Assembly: GCA_017882605.1 (NCBI GenBank)
Contig: JADGPE010000001.1
Location: 1-64,000, forward strand
DNA: 64,000 nt
Reading direction: 5' to 3'
Origin: Thermoleophilia bacterium
GTDB lineage: Bacteria; Actinomycetota; Thermoleophilia; Gaiellales; Gaiellaceae
Shown here: one piece after another, positions 24,180-34,014 of the stretch
How the letters are laid out: each line of letters opens with the position of its first letter
Numbering within the stretch: position 1 is the first letter of the stretch
Program-made: the position numbers and the translations under genes
The notes under the pieces: model-generated
Databases searched by the model: none
What the model was told of the DNA's origin: nothing
The model's input: only the letters and a program-made list of their open reading frames with translations

Positions 24180-27009
24180 GGCCGTGCGGACGCGACTTGC
24201 GCCGTTGCCGGCGGCGTTCGCGCTTGGCGTCGGTGTCGCCGTCGGTGATTGCCGCCTCGATCACGTCGATCGGCGTCTCCGGGCTCGGCTCGTCGGCAGC
24301 GGCCTGCTCCGCCTCGATCAGCAGGCGGTCGGCCTTCGCCCCCTCGGGCATTTCCTGCCCCTTGCGCCGCGCGTAATCCGGCTCGCGCTCTTTCCAGAGG
24401 TTCAGCAGCGGCGCGGCGATGAAGATCGACGAGTAGGCACCGGAGGTGACGCCGACGAGCAGCGCAAACGCGAAGTCCTTCAGCGTCGGCCCCCCGAAGA
24501 AGAACAACGCGGCGACCGGGAGCAGAGTGATGAACGTCGTGGCCAGCGAGCGGCGAATCGTCTCCCACAGCGAGACGTTCGTGATCGTCGCGAACGACGC
24601 ACGGCGCATGATCGGCACGTTCTCGCGGATGCGGTCGAAGATGATGATCGTGTCGTAGATCGAGTAACCGAGCACCGTGAGCACCGCCGCCACCGTCGAT
24701 TCGGTCACCTCGCGTCCGGTCACCGAGTACACGCCGACGGTGATCAGGACGTCATGCAGCATCGCTGCGATCACCGGGATGGCGAATGCGAGCCCTCGGA
24801 AGCGAATCGTGATGTAGAGCGTGATGATCAGCAGGGAGAAGAAGATCGCGAGCAGCGCCGACCGTGCGATCTGCCGCCCGAAGCTCGACGACACGTTCTT
24901 CGTCCCTCTCCCGATCGCCTTCACGTTCTGGGTGAGTGCCGACTCGAGTTTGTTCTGCTGGAGCGCGCTCAACTTCTTCAGCCTGATCTGGAAGCTCTTG
25001 TAGCTCTCGCTGCCGAAGGCCTTGCCACGGCCCTGCACGACTGCGTCGCCCCGGCCGGTCGCCTGCTTCGTCTGGCTGCGCACTGTTGAGATCGGCGTCG
25101 GCTGCACGGTCCGGAAGGTCACCTGTACGCCGCCCTTGAAATCGATGCCGAGGTTCAGTCCGCGCACGGCGAGCGAGCCCATGCTGACGACGAGGATCGC
25201 GCCGGAGATCGAGAACCAGAGGAGCGTTCGCTTCATGAAGTCGATCTGCAGCCAGCGGCCGCGCTGCGAGTGGTGCGCGCCCATGAACTTCGGGTTCTCG
25301 AACCAGCGGAAGCCGGCGAGCAGGCCGAGCATCGCGCGCGTCGCGGCGACGGCCGTGATCAGCGAGACCGCGGTTCCGATCAGCAGCATCAGCGCGAAGC
25401 CCTTGACACCCGCCGTCGCGACGGCGAACAGGATCAACGCGGTGATCGCGGTGACGACGTTCGCGTCGATGATCGTGTGGAAGCCCTTCTGGTAGCCGGC
25501 GGCGATCGCGGCACGCACGGACTTGCCCGCACGTGACTCCTCCTTGATGCGTTCGAACACGACCACGTTCGCATCGGCCGCGACGCCGATGGTCAGGATC
25601 AAGCCGGCAAAGCCGGGCAGCGTCAACGTGACGCCCAGGAGGAGGATGGCGCCGTACATCAAGGCGGCGTAGATGGCGAGGCCGATCACGGCGACGAGGC
25701 CGAGGAAGCGATAGAGCAGGAGCAGGAAGATGGCGACCGCGATCAGACCGCCGATTGCCGCGTTCTGCGCTTGCTTCAGCGAGTCCTTGCCGAGCGTCGC
25801 CGAGACGTCGGTGCGCTCGAGCGGCACGAACTTGACCGGCAGTGCACCCGTCTGCAGGACGAGCGCGAGGTTCTGCGCCTCCTTGAGGCTCGACATGCCT
25901 GTGATCTGCGCGCCCGTGCCCGTCGGGTCGATCCCGTTCGGGTACTGGCTGTAGTCGATCTGCGGCCACGAGCGGATCTCGTTGTCGAGCACGATCGCGA
26001 AGTGTTGTGGTCGCTTCTGGATCGAGCCGCGTACCGCCTCGTTCTTTGTCACCTGGGCGAATGCCTTATTGCCCTTGCCCTTGAACGAGAGCAGCACGAT
26101 CGGATTGCCGCTCGTCGGGTCGAAGTCCTGCCGCGTCCCGGAGAGGTTCAGCTCCGCGCCGGTGATGTTCGGGTACTTCCCGTCGGTCGAGTAGCGGTCG
26201 TTCGGATAGCTGCCGTTCTTGAACAGGTAGTAGTCCGTCGAGCCCGTCGGAGGCACGCCATTCGCACTGCTGTCGCCGGGACAGACGACCGAGCCCGGGG
26301 TCGAGCAGCTGACGACGACCGTTCGCGCCGGCACGGGCAGCACCTTGTCGCCGGTCGGGATCTTGCCCCTGTACGGGTCGAGGAGGCCCGCGTTCCCGGT
26401 CGACGGGTCGCGATGGAGCGTTGCGATCGGGCCGGCAGCCCTGACCCAGACGATGGTCGTCTTCGTCTTCTTGTTCTTGAGGATGCCGATCGTCGACTTG
26501 ACCTTGACCGGCTTGAAGAGCACGTAGCCGGTCGGCGTGCCGACCTTGGCCGTCGCCTGGACACGGGAGAGCAGGGCGAAGAGGTTGCGCGTCGCGACCG
26601 GCTGGCCGCCGCTCGCGGTCACAGACGGCGGCACGAGGGCTGTCTCGAGGTCGTAGAGCTCGAGCTGTGCCGTCGTCCCGATGATCGCCGCGGCCTGCGC
26701 CGGGTCGTGGACGCCGGCCAGCTGGATGACGATCTGGTCGGTGCCCTGCTTGCGGATCTCCGGCGAGGCAACGCCGAGCTTGTCGACACGGCTGCGCATG
26801 ATCGAAACCGAACGGTCGAGGTCGGCGGAGGTGAGCTTGTGGCCCTTCGGCGGCTGGGCCTTCAGCACCACTTCCAGCCCACCCTGCAAGTCGAGCCCCT
26901 TCTTGACGCCGCGATGCCCCGGGGAGCCCGGGACGGCCAGATATGCCACACCGACGAGGGCGAGCATGATCAGGCCGACGAGAATCAGGTTGGAACGCCG
27001 AGACGACAC
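24169..27009 (-). CDS. secDF: Fused preprotein translocase subunit SecDF
   Basis: 946 aa carrying both halves of the proton-driven accessory translocase. The SecD half starts with a membrane anchor and GLDLQGGLEVVLKAQPP, followed by SRVDKLGVASPEIRKQG, a large extracytoplasmic P1-type domain and five helices with FAGLILTIGVAADANVVVFERIKEE. The SecF half starts near residue 590 (KRTLLWFSISGAILVVSM, LGIDFKGGVQVTF) and ends with VAAVLTVLGYSIYDTIIIFDRIREN and a charged tail. The reading frame is continuous, so this is one polypeptide. It is preceded by yajC after 12 nt. Confidence 0.93.
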   Translation of the reverse strand: MSSRRSNLILVGLIMLALVGVAYLAVPGSPGHRGVKKGLDLQGGLEVVLKAQPPKGHKLTSADLDRSVSIMRSRVDKLGVASPEIRKQGTDQIVIQLAGVHDPAQAAAIIGTTAQLELYDLETALVPPSVTASGGQPVATRNLFALLSRVQATAKVGTPTGYVLFKPVKVKSTIGILKNKKTKTTIVWVRAAGPIATLHRDPSTGNAGLLDPYRGKIPTGDKVLPVPARTVVVSCSTPGSVVCPGDSSANGVPPTGSTDYYLFKNGSYPNDRYSTDGKYPNITGAELNLSGTRQDFDPTSGNPIVLLSFKGKGNKAFAQVTKNEAVRGSIQKRPQHFAIVLDNEIRSWPQIDYSQYPNGIDPTGTGAQITGMSSLKEAQNLALVLQTGALPVKFVPLERTDVSATLGKDSLKQAQNAAIGGLIAVAIFLLLLYRFLGLVAVIGLAIYAALMYGAILLLGVTLTLPGFAGLILTIGVAADANVVVFERIKEESRAGKSVRAAIAAGYQKGFHTIIDANVVTAITALILFAVATAGVKGFALMLLIGTAVSLITAVAATRAMLGLLAGFRWFENPKFMGAHHSQRGRWLQIDFMKRTLLWFSISGAILVVSMGSLAVRGLNLGIDFKGGVQVTFRTVQPTPISTVRSQTKQATGRGDAVVQGRGKAFGSESYKSFQIRLKKLSALQQNKLESALTQNVKAIGRGTKNVSSSFGRQIARSALLAIFFSLLIITLYITIRFRGLAFAIPVIAAMLHDVLITVGVYSVTGREVTESTVAAVLTVLGYSIYDTIIIFDRIRENVPIMRRASFATITNVSLWETIRRSLATTFITLLPVAALFFFGGPTLKDFAFALLVGVTSGAYSSIFIAAPLLNLWKEREPDYARRKGQEMPEGAKADRLLIEAEQAAADEPSPETPIDVIEAAITDGDTDAKRERRRQRRKSRPHGRAR

Positions 27010-27021
27010 GCGCGGGGAAGG

Positions 27022-28472
<1,451 letters not shown>

Positions 28473-28486
28473 CTAGCCACGTCTCG

Positions 28487-28497
28487 TGGTCAGACCA
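28487..28497. promoter_or_regulatory. TGGTCAGACCA palindrome (GntR/FadR-type operator), tgt-proximal
   Basis: Perfect 11-bp palindrome centred 20 bp upstream of the tgt GTG. TGGTNNNACCA-type half sites are the known recognition pattern of FadR-subfamily GntR regulators. No such regulator gene is in the window. Confidence 0.5.
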
Positions 28498-28583
28498 AAC
28501 ATGACGGAAGGGAAAGATTCTCCCCACAGGCCGTTGAGCAGGGAGCTTCGTCCGCGAGACGTGGCCTTAGCTGACCAGACCCT

Positions 28584-28594
28584 TGGTCAGACCA
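28584..28594. promoter_or_regulatory. TGGTCAGACCA palindrome (GntR/FadR-type operator), queA-proximal
   Basis: Second identical palindrome, 97 bp from the first. It also forms the right arm of CTGACCA (28571-28577) and TGGTCAG (28584-28590). GAGAC sequences flank the two palindromes in opposite orientation, making the whole gap roughly symmetrical. Confidence 0.5.
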
Positions 28595-28626
28595 CGGTGA
28601 CGAGACGCGCGCGTTCGATCCACAGG

Positions 28627-29553
28627 TCACAGGATCAGCATCGCATCGCCGAAGGAATAGAAGCGGTAGCGCTCCTCGATCGCCAGGGCATACAGGCGCC
28701 GGGTCTCCTCCACCCCCGCGAACGCCATCACGAGAGCGAGCAGCGTGGAGCGCGGAAGATGGAAGTTCGTCAGGAGCTGGTCGACGCGGCGGAACGTGAA
28801 GCCGGGCGTGATGAAGAGGTCCGTGCGGCCGGCGGGCGGCGCGCCGCCCGCAAGCGACTCGAGGACACGCACGGTGGTCGTGCCGACTGCGAGCACGCGC
28901 GGCGCCGCGCGGATCCGCTCCCACGCCGAGGGCTCGACCGAGTAGCGCTCGCCGTGCATGCGGTGCGTCTCGACGAGCACCTCCTGCAACGGCCGGAACG
29001 TGTCGAGACCGACGTGGAGCGTCACCCGCTCGACATCGAGTCGCGCGAGAACGACCGGCGTGAAGTGCAGCCCAGCCGTCGGCGCAGCGGCCGAGCCGCG
29101 GTTGCGCGCATAGACGGTCTGATACCGCTCCGCGTCGTCGAGCGGCTCGGTGATGTACGGCGGCAGCGGCACGTCACCGTGCGGCTCGCCCTCCAGCCGT
29201 ACACGCCAGCGTCCCTCGCCGAGATGCTCGAGCAGTTCCACCGCGCCGTGACGGTCGCCCGGGCGCAGCTTTCGCGTGGGGCGCGCGAGCGCCTCCCACA
29301 CGTCCCCGTCGACCTGTTCGAGGAGGAGCACCTCCCCGCGCGGCCGCTCGATCGGGATGCGCGCCGGGACGACACGGGTGTCGTTCACAACGGCGAGAGC
29401 ATCGACCAGATCCGGCAGATCACGGAATACGTGGTGCGTGACGTCACCTGTCGAGCGGCGGTAGACGAGCAGACGCGACTGGTCGCGTTCAGCCGCCGGA
29501 TGCTGAGCGATCAGCTCCTGCGGCAGGTCGTAGTCCAGCTCACGGGCCTCCAT
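28627..29553 (-). CDS. queA: S-adenosylmethionine:tRNA ribosyltransferase-isomerase QueA
   Basis: Transfers the ribosyl part of SAM to preQ1-tRNA to make epoxyqueuosine. The 308-aa protein shows ELDYDLPQELIAQHPAAERDQSRLLV at the start, VVNDTRVVPARI, ETVYARNRGSAAAPTAGLHFT (as YQTVYAR...), HVGLDTFRPL, HRMHGERY, AVGTTTVRVLES and LFITPGFTFRRVDQLLTNFHLPRSTLL. The track start at 29706 is inside an overlapping plus-strand gene. The ATG at 29553 gives the expected length, slightly short of the usual 340-350 aa. It is divergent from the small coiled-coil gene. Confidence 0.94.
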   Translation of the reverse strand: MEARELDYDLPQELIAQHPAAERDQSRLLVYRRSTGDVTHHVFRDLPDLVDALAVVNDTRVVPARIPIERPRGEVLLLEQVDGDVWEALARPTRKLRPGDRHGAVELLEHLGEGRWRVRLEGEPHGDVPLPPYITEPLDDAERYQTVYARNRGSAAAPTAGLHFTPVVLARLDVERVTLHVGLDTFRPLQEVLVETHRMHGERYSVEPSAWERIRAAPRVLAVGTTTVRVLESLAGGAPPAGRTDLFITPGFTFRRVDQLLTNFHLPRSTLLALVMAFAGVEETRRLYALAIEERYRFYSFGDAMLIL

Positions 29554-29580
29554 CCGGTGCGGACGGTAGCTTCGCCTCCC

Positions 29581-29865
29581 ATGGAACAGATCCGTGAAGC
29601 ACTCCGCGACGGGCTCCGTGAGGAGGCAGCGCCGATCGCGCGCCGCCTCGCCGAGGTGAAGGGCCTGTCGAACAACGTGATCCACAGGCTCGAGAAGCTC
29701 GAGCACACGATCGATGCCGAGCGCGACGCGCGGGTCGACGATCTCGCCTTGCTCGTCGACCTGCTCACCGAAGGATGGCGGGGACTGAACGCGCGACTCG
29801 ACCGGATCGAAGCGGCGCTCGAGCCTGCGAAGACGAACGTCGTGAAGCTCCGCGAGAGCGCCTAG
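29581..29865 (+). CDS. Small coiled-coil protein of unknown function
   Basis: 94 aa, missed as a separate entry by the ORF track, where it is the tail of a spurious 459-aa frame (28486-29865). It reads MEQIREALRDGLREEAAPIARRLAEVKGLSNNVIHRLEKLEHTIDAERD and continues as charged heptad-like helix. Codon usage is typical of the neighbours. The ATG at 29581 is 27 bp from the divergent queA start and is preceded by TAGCTT with an 8-nt gap, a leaderless-type -10. No family is recognised. A coiled-coil dimer or scaffold is likely. Confidence 0.7.
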   Translation: MEQIREALRDGLREEAAPIARRLAEVKGLSNNVIHRLEKLEHTIDAERDARVDDLALLVDLLTEGWRGLNARLDRIEAALEPAKTNVVKLRESA

Positions 29866-29868
29866 CTT

Positions 29869-31251
29869 CTACGCGGGCAGGACGAGCTCGAAGCGAGAGC
29901 CTCTGCCGACGTGCGACTCGAGCTCGATGCGTCCGCCGAGCGCGGTCGACAGCTCCTTCGCAATCGCCAGGCCAAGGCCTGTCCCGCCGCTCACGTTCGA
30001 GACGAACGGCCGGAAGAGCCGCTCCCGCGCCTCGGGCGGTATGCCCGGCCCGGTGTCCTCGACCGCAACGTGCACGGTCCCGTTCCGCTGAGCGAGCTCG
30101 AGCGTGATTCGGCCGCCGTTCGGGGTCGCATGGAACGCGTTCGAGAGCAGATTGCCGACGACTTGGAGCACGCGGTCACCGTCGGAGACGATCACCGGCC
30201 GAGCGTCGAGCTTCTGCCGGTAGTCGATCGAGCGGCGCTGTGCCTCGTCGCGATACCGCTCGAATACCTGTTCGATGAGCGTCGCCATGTCGACCTCTTC
30301 CGTCGTGACCGTGAACCGCTTCGTGTCGAGTCTTGCGAGATCGAGGATGTCGCCGACGAGGCGCTCGAGGCGTTGCGTCTCCGCCTCCACCGTCTCGAGC
30401 GAGCTGTGCCTGAGCTCCGGATCCTCGATCACACCCTCGAGCAGTGCCGCAACGTGACCTCGGATCGCGGTGAGCGGAGTGCGCAGCTCATGCGAGACCG
30501 ACATCAGGAAGTTCCGCTCCATCTGCTCGACCTCGCCGAGCCGGTGCGCCATCTCGCCGACACGGGCGCTGAGATGACCGAGCTCACCCGCAGCGTTCGG
30601 CGGTACGTCGACAGCGTAATTGCCCCCGGCAACCTCGTCGACGGCGTCCGACAGCTGCAGGATCGGCCGGACGATGCGCCGCGACAGGTACCACGCCAGG
30701 AGCGCGGCGATCAGCAGGCCGAGCACACCGGCGATCGCGAGCCGGCCGATCAGCGAGACGACCTGCTGGCGAATGTCGGCTTTCGGGGTGGCAACGACGA
30801 TCGCGCCGATCGTGGTGCCCGACGACGCGATCGGGTTGGCGACGGCGAGCCAACGCCGGTGCTGCCCGGGCGGTGTGAAGTCGAAGGTGACCGATTTCCC
30901 GATGTGCCAGTCGATCGGCTCCTGCGGCAACGGGCGCAGGCCGGTGATCTGGCCGGGAAAGAGGCCGAGCCGTGGGCCGAGCAGGTAGATCCGGTCGCCG
31001 GTCGCTTTCTCGAGTGTCTTCCCGGCGAACCTCGGCGCCTTCTGGTCACCGTTCTTGTTCCCATAGCCCGCGTTGACTGCCGTCGAATAGAGCTCGGCGA
31101 TCCCGTGCGCCTCGCGGTTCAGCTTCGACAACGTCTGATTCTCGGTGAACTGCTGGAACAGCCGGACCGAGATCGCCGTCGTGATCACGCCCGCGAGGAC
31201 GATCCCCGCGAGGAAGACGAGCGGCAGCCGGACGCGTAGCGATCCGAGCAT
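29869..31251 (-). CDS. Sensor histidine kinase (HAMP, HisKA, HATPase)
   Basis: 460-aa membrane sensor. It has a first helix (PLVFLAGIVLAGVITTAISV, about 9-30), an extracytoplasmic domain of about 140 residues, a second helix (IAGVLGLLIAALLAWYLSRRI), HAMP, the phospho-acceptor helix NFLMSVSHELRTPLTAIRGHVAALLEG with its histidine near 250, N box GNLLSNAFHATPNGG, G1 VEDTGPGIPPEARERLFRPF and G2 GGTGLGLAIAKELSTALGG. It starts with ATG 9 nt after the response regulator stop and forms a standard pair with it. The sensed signal is unknown. Confidence 0.93.
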   Translation of the reverse strand: MLGSLRVRLPLVFLAGIVLAGVITTAISVRLFQQFTENQTLSKLNREAHGIAELYSTAVNAGYGNKNGDQKAPRFAGKTLEKATGDRIYLLGPRLGLFPGQITGLRPLPQEPIDWHIGKSVTFDFTPPGQHRRWLAVANPIASSGTTIGAIVVATPKADIRQQVVSLIGRLAIAGVLGLLIAALLAWYLSRRIVRPILQLSDAVDEVAGGNYAVDVPPNAAGELGHLSARVGEMAHRLGEVEQMERNFLMSVSHELRTPLTAIRGHVAALLEGVIEDPELRHSSLETVEAETQRLERLVGDILDLARLDTKRFTVTTEEVDMATLIEQVFERYRDEAQRRSIDYRQKLDARPVIVSDGDRVLQVVGNLLSNAFHATPNGGRITLELAQRNGTVHVAVEDTGPGIPPEARERLFRPFVSNVSGGTGLGLAIAKELSTALGGRIELESHVGRGSRFELVLPA

Positions 31252-31260
31252 CTGGTCAGC

Positions 31261-31977
31261 CTACGAGGTTGCGGGGTCTTTCTTCGCGTCCTTGGCCGGC
31301 GACACCTTGTAGCCGACCCCCCAGACCGTGACGATCGGCGACGCGTCGCCCAGCTTGCGCCTCAGCTGGCGGACGTGCACGTCGACGGTTCGCGTGTCGC
31401 CCGCGAAGGTGTAGCCCCAGACACGCTCGAGCAGCTGATCGCGGGTGAGCACGAGACCCCGGTGGTCGAGCAGCTCCCAGAGCAGGTCGAACTCCTTCGG
31501 GGCGAGCTGGATCTCCTCCTCGCCGACACGAACCTCGCGCCGTCCCGCATCGATGTGCAGATCGCCGTGGTCCATCGTCTCGCTCTCACGCTCGCGCCGC
31601 TCGGGGGTGGCACGACGCAAGATCGACTTGACGCGCGCGACGAGCTCGCGTGGATTGAACGGCTTCGTCAGGTAGTCGTCGGCGCCGACCTCGAGGCCGA
31701 TGATCTTGTCGACGTCCTCGTCACGCGCCGTCAGCATCAGGATCGGCACGTCGCTCGTCTGGCGGATGCGACGTGTCACCTCGATGCCGTCGATGTCCGG
31801 CAGCATCAGGTCGAGGACGATCAGGCCGGGCATCTCGTGCGCAACCTGTGCGAGCGCATCGGTGCCGTTGGACGCAGTCCGGACCCCGTAGCCGGCGTTC
31901 TTCAGATACAGCGAGACGAAACTGGCGATCGAGCTCTCATCCTCGACCACCAAGATGTTCGGGCTCGGCGTGGTCAC
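31261..31977 (-). CDS. OmpR-family response regulator (cognate of the adjacent kinase)
   Basis: 238 aa. The receiver is complete: ILVVEDESSIASFVSLYLK with the acidic pair, LIVLDLMLPDIDG with the phospho-acceptor Asp near 54, ILMLTARDED and YLTKPFNPRELVARV. The winged helix follows with IQLAPKEFDLLWELLDHRGLVLTRDQLLERVWG and RTVDVHVRQLRRKL ... VWGVGYKV. The track start at 32142 is inside the upstream gene. A GTG at 31977, one base after that gene's stop, is the natural start. It contrasts with the degenerate receiver at 18714-19346. Confidence 0.94.
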   Translation of the reverse strand: MTTPSPNILVVEDESSIASFVSLYLKNAGYGVRTASNGTDALAQVAHEMPGLIVLDLMLPDIDGIEVTRRIRQTSDVPILMLTARDEDVDKIIGLEVGADDYLTKPFNPRELVARVKSILRRATPERRERESETMDHGDLHIDAGRREVRVGEEEIQLAPKEFDLLWELLDHRGLVLTRDQLLERVWGYTFAGDTRTVDVHVRQLRRKLGDASPIVTVWGVGYKVSPAKDAKKDPATS

Positions 31978-31978
31978 G

Positions 31979-32500
31979 CTACGGGCTGGACGACGGGCCG
32001 CCCACCGCCGTGGGCTGGACGCCGAACTGGACGAGCCGCGACGCCGGGAAGAACGGCACCGGGATCCATTTGCCGCTGTCGAGCGCGTAGTCGCCGGTGT
32101 CGAGGGCGAACAGGTCGCCGGAGAGCTGAGCCGCGCCGACACCGACGGCGGTCAGGTCGATGCCGCTGCCCTTCAGGCTCAACCGGTAGCGGCCGCCGGT
32201 GACACGGAAGCGCACGTCGGTGCCGCTGTAGACGGTCGTCCCGTCGATCACCCCGGGCTTGGGTTTGGAGTCGAAGCCGCTGACGAGGACCTGGCCGTCG
32301 CCGACGATCGGATCGCTGACGATGAGCTTGCCCTTGTCCATCTGCCCCCAGAGCGTGCCACGAGTCCCGGACACGACGACCGTGCCGTCGACCTTCCGCA
32401 GCTCGAGCACACCGTCACCGGTCGCGCGCACTGCGGCCAGTGCCGCCGGGGCGGCGATGGCTACAAGACCACAGAGCAGGATGAGGCAGAGCCGGCGCAT
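31979..32500 (-). CDS. Exported protein of unknown function encoded with the two-component system
   Basis: 173 aa with a clear signal peptide (MRRLCLILLCGLVAIAAPAALAAV). The rest is beta-rich with a regular strand pattern (DGVLELRKVDGTVVVSGTRGTLWGQMDKGKLIVSD, VRFRVTGGRYRLSLKGSGIDLTAVG). It may be a beta-solenoid or barrel-like wall-side protein. It is the first gene of the operon: exported protein, regulator, kinase. Such an arrangement suggests it supplies or modulates the kinase signal (inference). No family is recognised with confidence. Confidence 0.72.
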   Translation of the reverse strand: MRRLCLILLCGLVAIAAPAALAAVRATGDGVLELRKVDGTVVVSGTRGTLWGQMDKGKLIVSDPIVGDGQVLVSGFDSKPKPGVIDGTTVYSGTDVRFRVTGGRYRLSLKGSGIDLTAVGVGAAQLSGDLFALDTGDYALDSGKWIPVPFFPASRLVQFGVQPTAVGGPSSSP

Positions 32501-32525
32501 CGACCTACACAGTCTTTCCTGCCGA

Positions 32526-32555
32526 ATTATGCCTCGAATGAGGGGTATGTAAGGA
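32526..32555 (-). promoter_or_regulatory. Candidate promoter for the exported protein-regulator-kinase operon
   Basis: Minus strand: a CTTACA-like -35 near 32548-32553 and CATAAT (32526-32531) about 16 bp downstream, giving a leader of roughly 20 nt before the ATG at 32500. CATAAT matches five of six -10 bases. The -35 is weak and its exact bounds are uncertain. Confidence 0.4.
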
Positions 32556-32589
32556 GTTTTGTGCGGGTCAGTCTTGTACCGTCGGCTCG

Positions 32590-33777
32590 GTGCACGACCT
32601 CACGAGCTTCGGCCTCACCATTCTGCTCGTCGCAGGTGCTCTCACGGCCGCCTTGCTGGCCTCGAAGGTCAGCGCACGCACGTCGATCCCGTCGGCCGCC
32701 CTGTTCCTCGCCGCCGCCGCCTTGGCCTCCGATCTCTACCCGTCCCTCGTGCTCTCGATCTCCACGGTCGAACGAATCGCCACCGTCGCGCTGATCGTGA
32801 TCCTCCTGGACGGCGGCTCGTCGATCGGGTGGCGGCGCTTCCGCGCAGCCGCGGTGCCGATCGCATCGCTCGGCGTCTTCGGCACCTTCGCGACCGCCGG
32901 CCTCGTCGCGGGGTTCGCGCACTGGGCGCTCGGGCTGGCCTGGGTGACTTCGGGGCTCCTCGGCGCGGCAATCGCGCCGACCGACCCGGCGGTGATGTTC
33001 TCCGTGCTCGGAGAGCGCGAGATCAAGGGTCGCACCGGCACGATCCTCGAAGGCGAGTCGGGTACGAACGACCCGGTCGGCATCGCGCTGATGCTCGGCA
33101 TGATCGAGTTGGCGACACACGCCGACGCCTCGTTCTGGATCGTGGTCCGCGTCTTCGCGGAGCAGATGTCGATCGGGCTCGCGATCGGTGTCGGCGGCGG
33201 GCTGCTCGAGCGTGTTCTCATGCAGCGAGTGGCGCTCCCGTCCGCGGGGCTCTACACGTTGCGGACGCTCGCGCTCGCCGGCCTCGTCTACGGCGTCGCG
33301 ACGGTGGCGCACGGATCGGGTTTTCTCGCCGTGTTCGTGACGGGGCTGATCGTCGGAGACCTGCGCGCGCCCTTCACGGCGGAGATCCGTGTGTTCCAGG
33401 ACGGGCTCGCTGCGCTGGCGGAGATCGTCGTCTTCGTTGCGTTCGGCCTGACGATCGACCTGTCGGGGCTCACGTCCGGCCGCTGGGTGGACGGCCTCCT
33501 CCTGGCCGCGTTCGCTGCTCTGATCGCCCGCCCACTGGCGATCGGGGCCCTGCTCGCCCCGGCCCGGCTCCGCGCCGGAGAACGCCTCTTCGTGATCTGG
33601 GGCGGGCTCAAGGGCGCGGTGCCGATTCTCCTCGCCGCCTTCGCACTCGCACGACCTGTCGACGACGCGCGGCGCATCTACGAGACCGTCTTCGTCGTCG
33701 TCCTCGCCTCGGTGCTCGTGCAAGGCGGGACGATTGGCATCGCCGCCCGCCGGCTCGGCGTCGAGGCGACTGCCTAG
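32590..33777 (+). CDS. Cation:proton antiporter (CPA1/NhaP-like)
   Basis: 395 aa, almost entirely membrane helices (about 12). Family signatures are LIVILLDGGSSIGW in helix 3 and the ion-binding segments AAIAPTDPAVMFSVL and ILEGESGTNDPVGIALML. FAFGLTIDL-like and WGGLKGAVPILLAAF regions follow. There is no large C-terminal cytoplasmic regulatory domain. It would exchange Na+ or K+ for protons. The start is a GTG at 32590 with TACCGT 7 nt upstream. It ends convergently, overlapping the next gene by 4 nt. Confidence 0.9.
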   Translation: MHDLTSFGLTILLVAGALTAALLASKVSARTSIPSAALFLAAAALASDLYPSLVLSISTVERIATVALIVILLDGGSSIGWRRFRAAAVPIASLGVFGTFATAGLVAGFAHWALGLAWVTSGLLGAAIAPTDPAVMFSVLGEREIKGRTGTILEGESGTNDPVGIALMLGMIELATHADASFWIVVRVFAEQMSIGLAIGVGGGLLERVLMQRVALPSAGLYTLRTLALAGLVYGVATVAHGSGFLAVFVTGLIVGDLRAPFTAEIRVFQDGLAALAEIVVFVAFGLTIDLSGLTSGRWVDGLLLAAFAALIARPLAIGALLAPARLRAGERLFVIWGGLKGAVPILLAAFALARPVDDARRIYETVFVVVLASVLVQGGTIGIAARRLGVEATA

Positions 33778-33971
33778 GCGACGCGACGAACGGTCTGCGT
33801 GAGACCGGTCGCCCGCACGCTCTCGTAGGCATCCACGACGCGCACCGCGCCGGCCTCCTCGGCCAGCGGCTCGCAGACGACGCAGATGGTCTGGTCGCGC
33901 CGCTCCCAATGCCACATGCGGTAGCGCTCACCGGCAAGCAGCGTACGGCGGCAGACCTGGCACATCGCCAT
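33774..33971 (-). CDS. Small zinc-ribbon-like protein
   Basis: 65 aa, MAMCQVCRRTLLAGERYRMWHWERRDQTICVVCEPLAEEAG and a short tail. Two CxxC pairs (CQVC and CVVC) separated by about 24 residues form a probable zinc ribbon. It is too small for an enzyme; a nucleic-acid or protein-binding adaptor is plausible. Start codon ATG; TACCTT lies 10 nt upstream. It is convergent with the antiporter gene. No specific family is recognised. Confidence 0.65.
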   Translation of the reverse strand: MAMCQVCRRTLLAGERYRMWHWERRDQTICVVCEPLAEEAGAVRVVDAYESVRATGLTQTVRRVA

Positions 33972-34014
33972 CTACCCATTCAAGGTAGGCCGGGCGCCGG
34001 ACGGCACCCGGTCG

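Noticed and set aside
28486-29580. N-terminal part of the 459-aa plus-strand ORF
   Set aside because: It is antisense to queA and lacks domains; only the part from the ATG at 29581 looks like a real gene.
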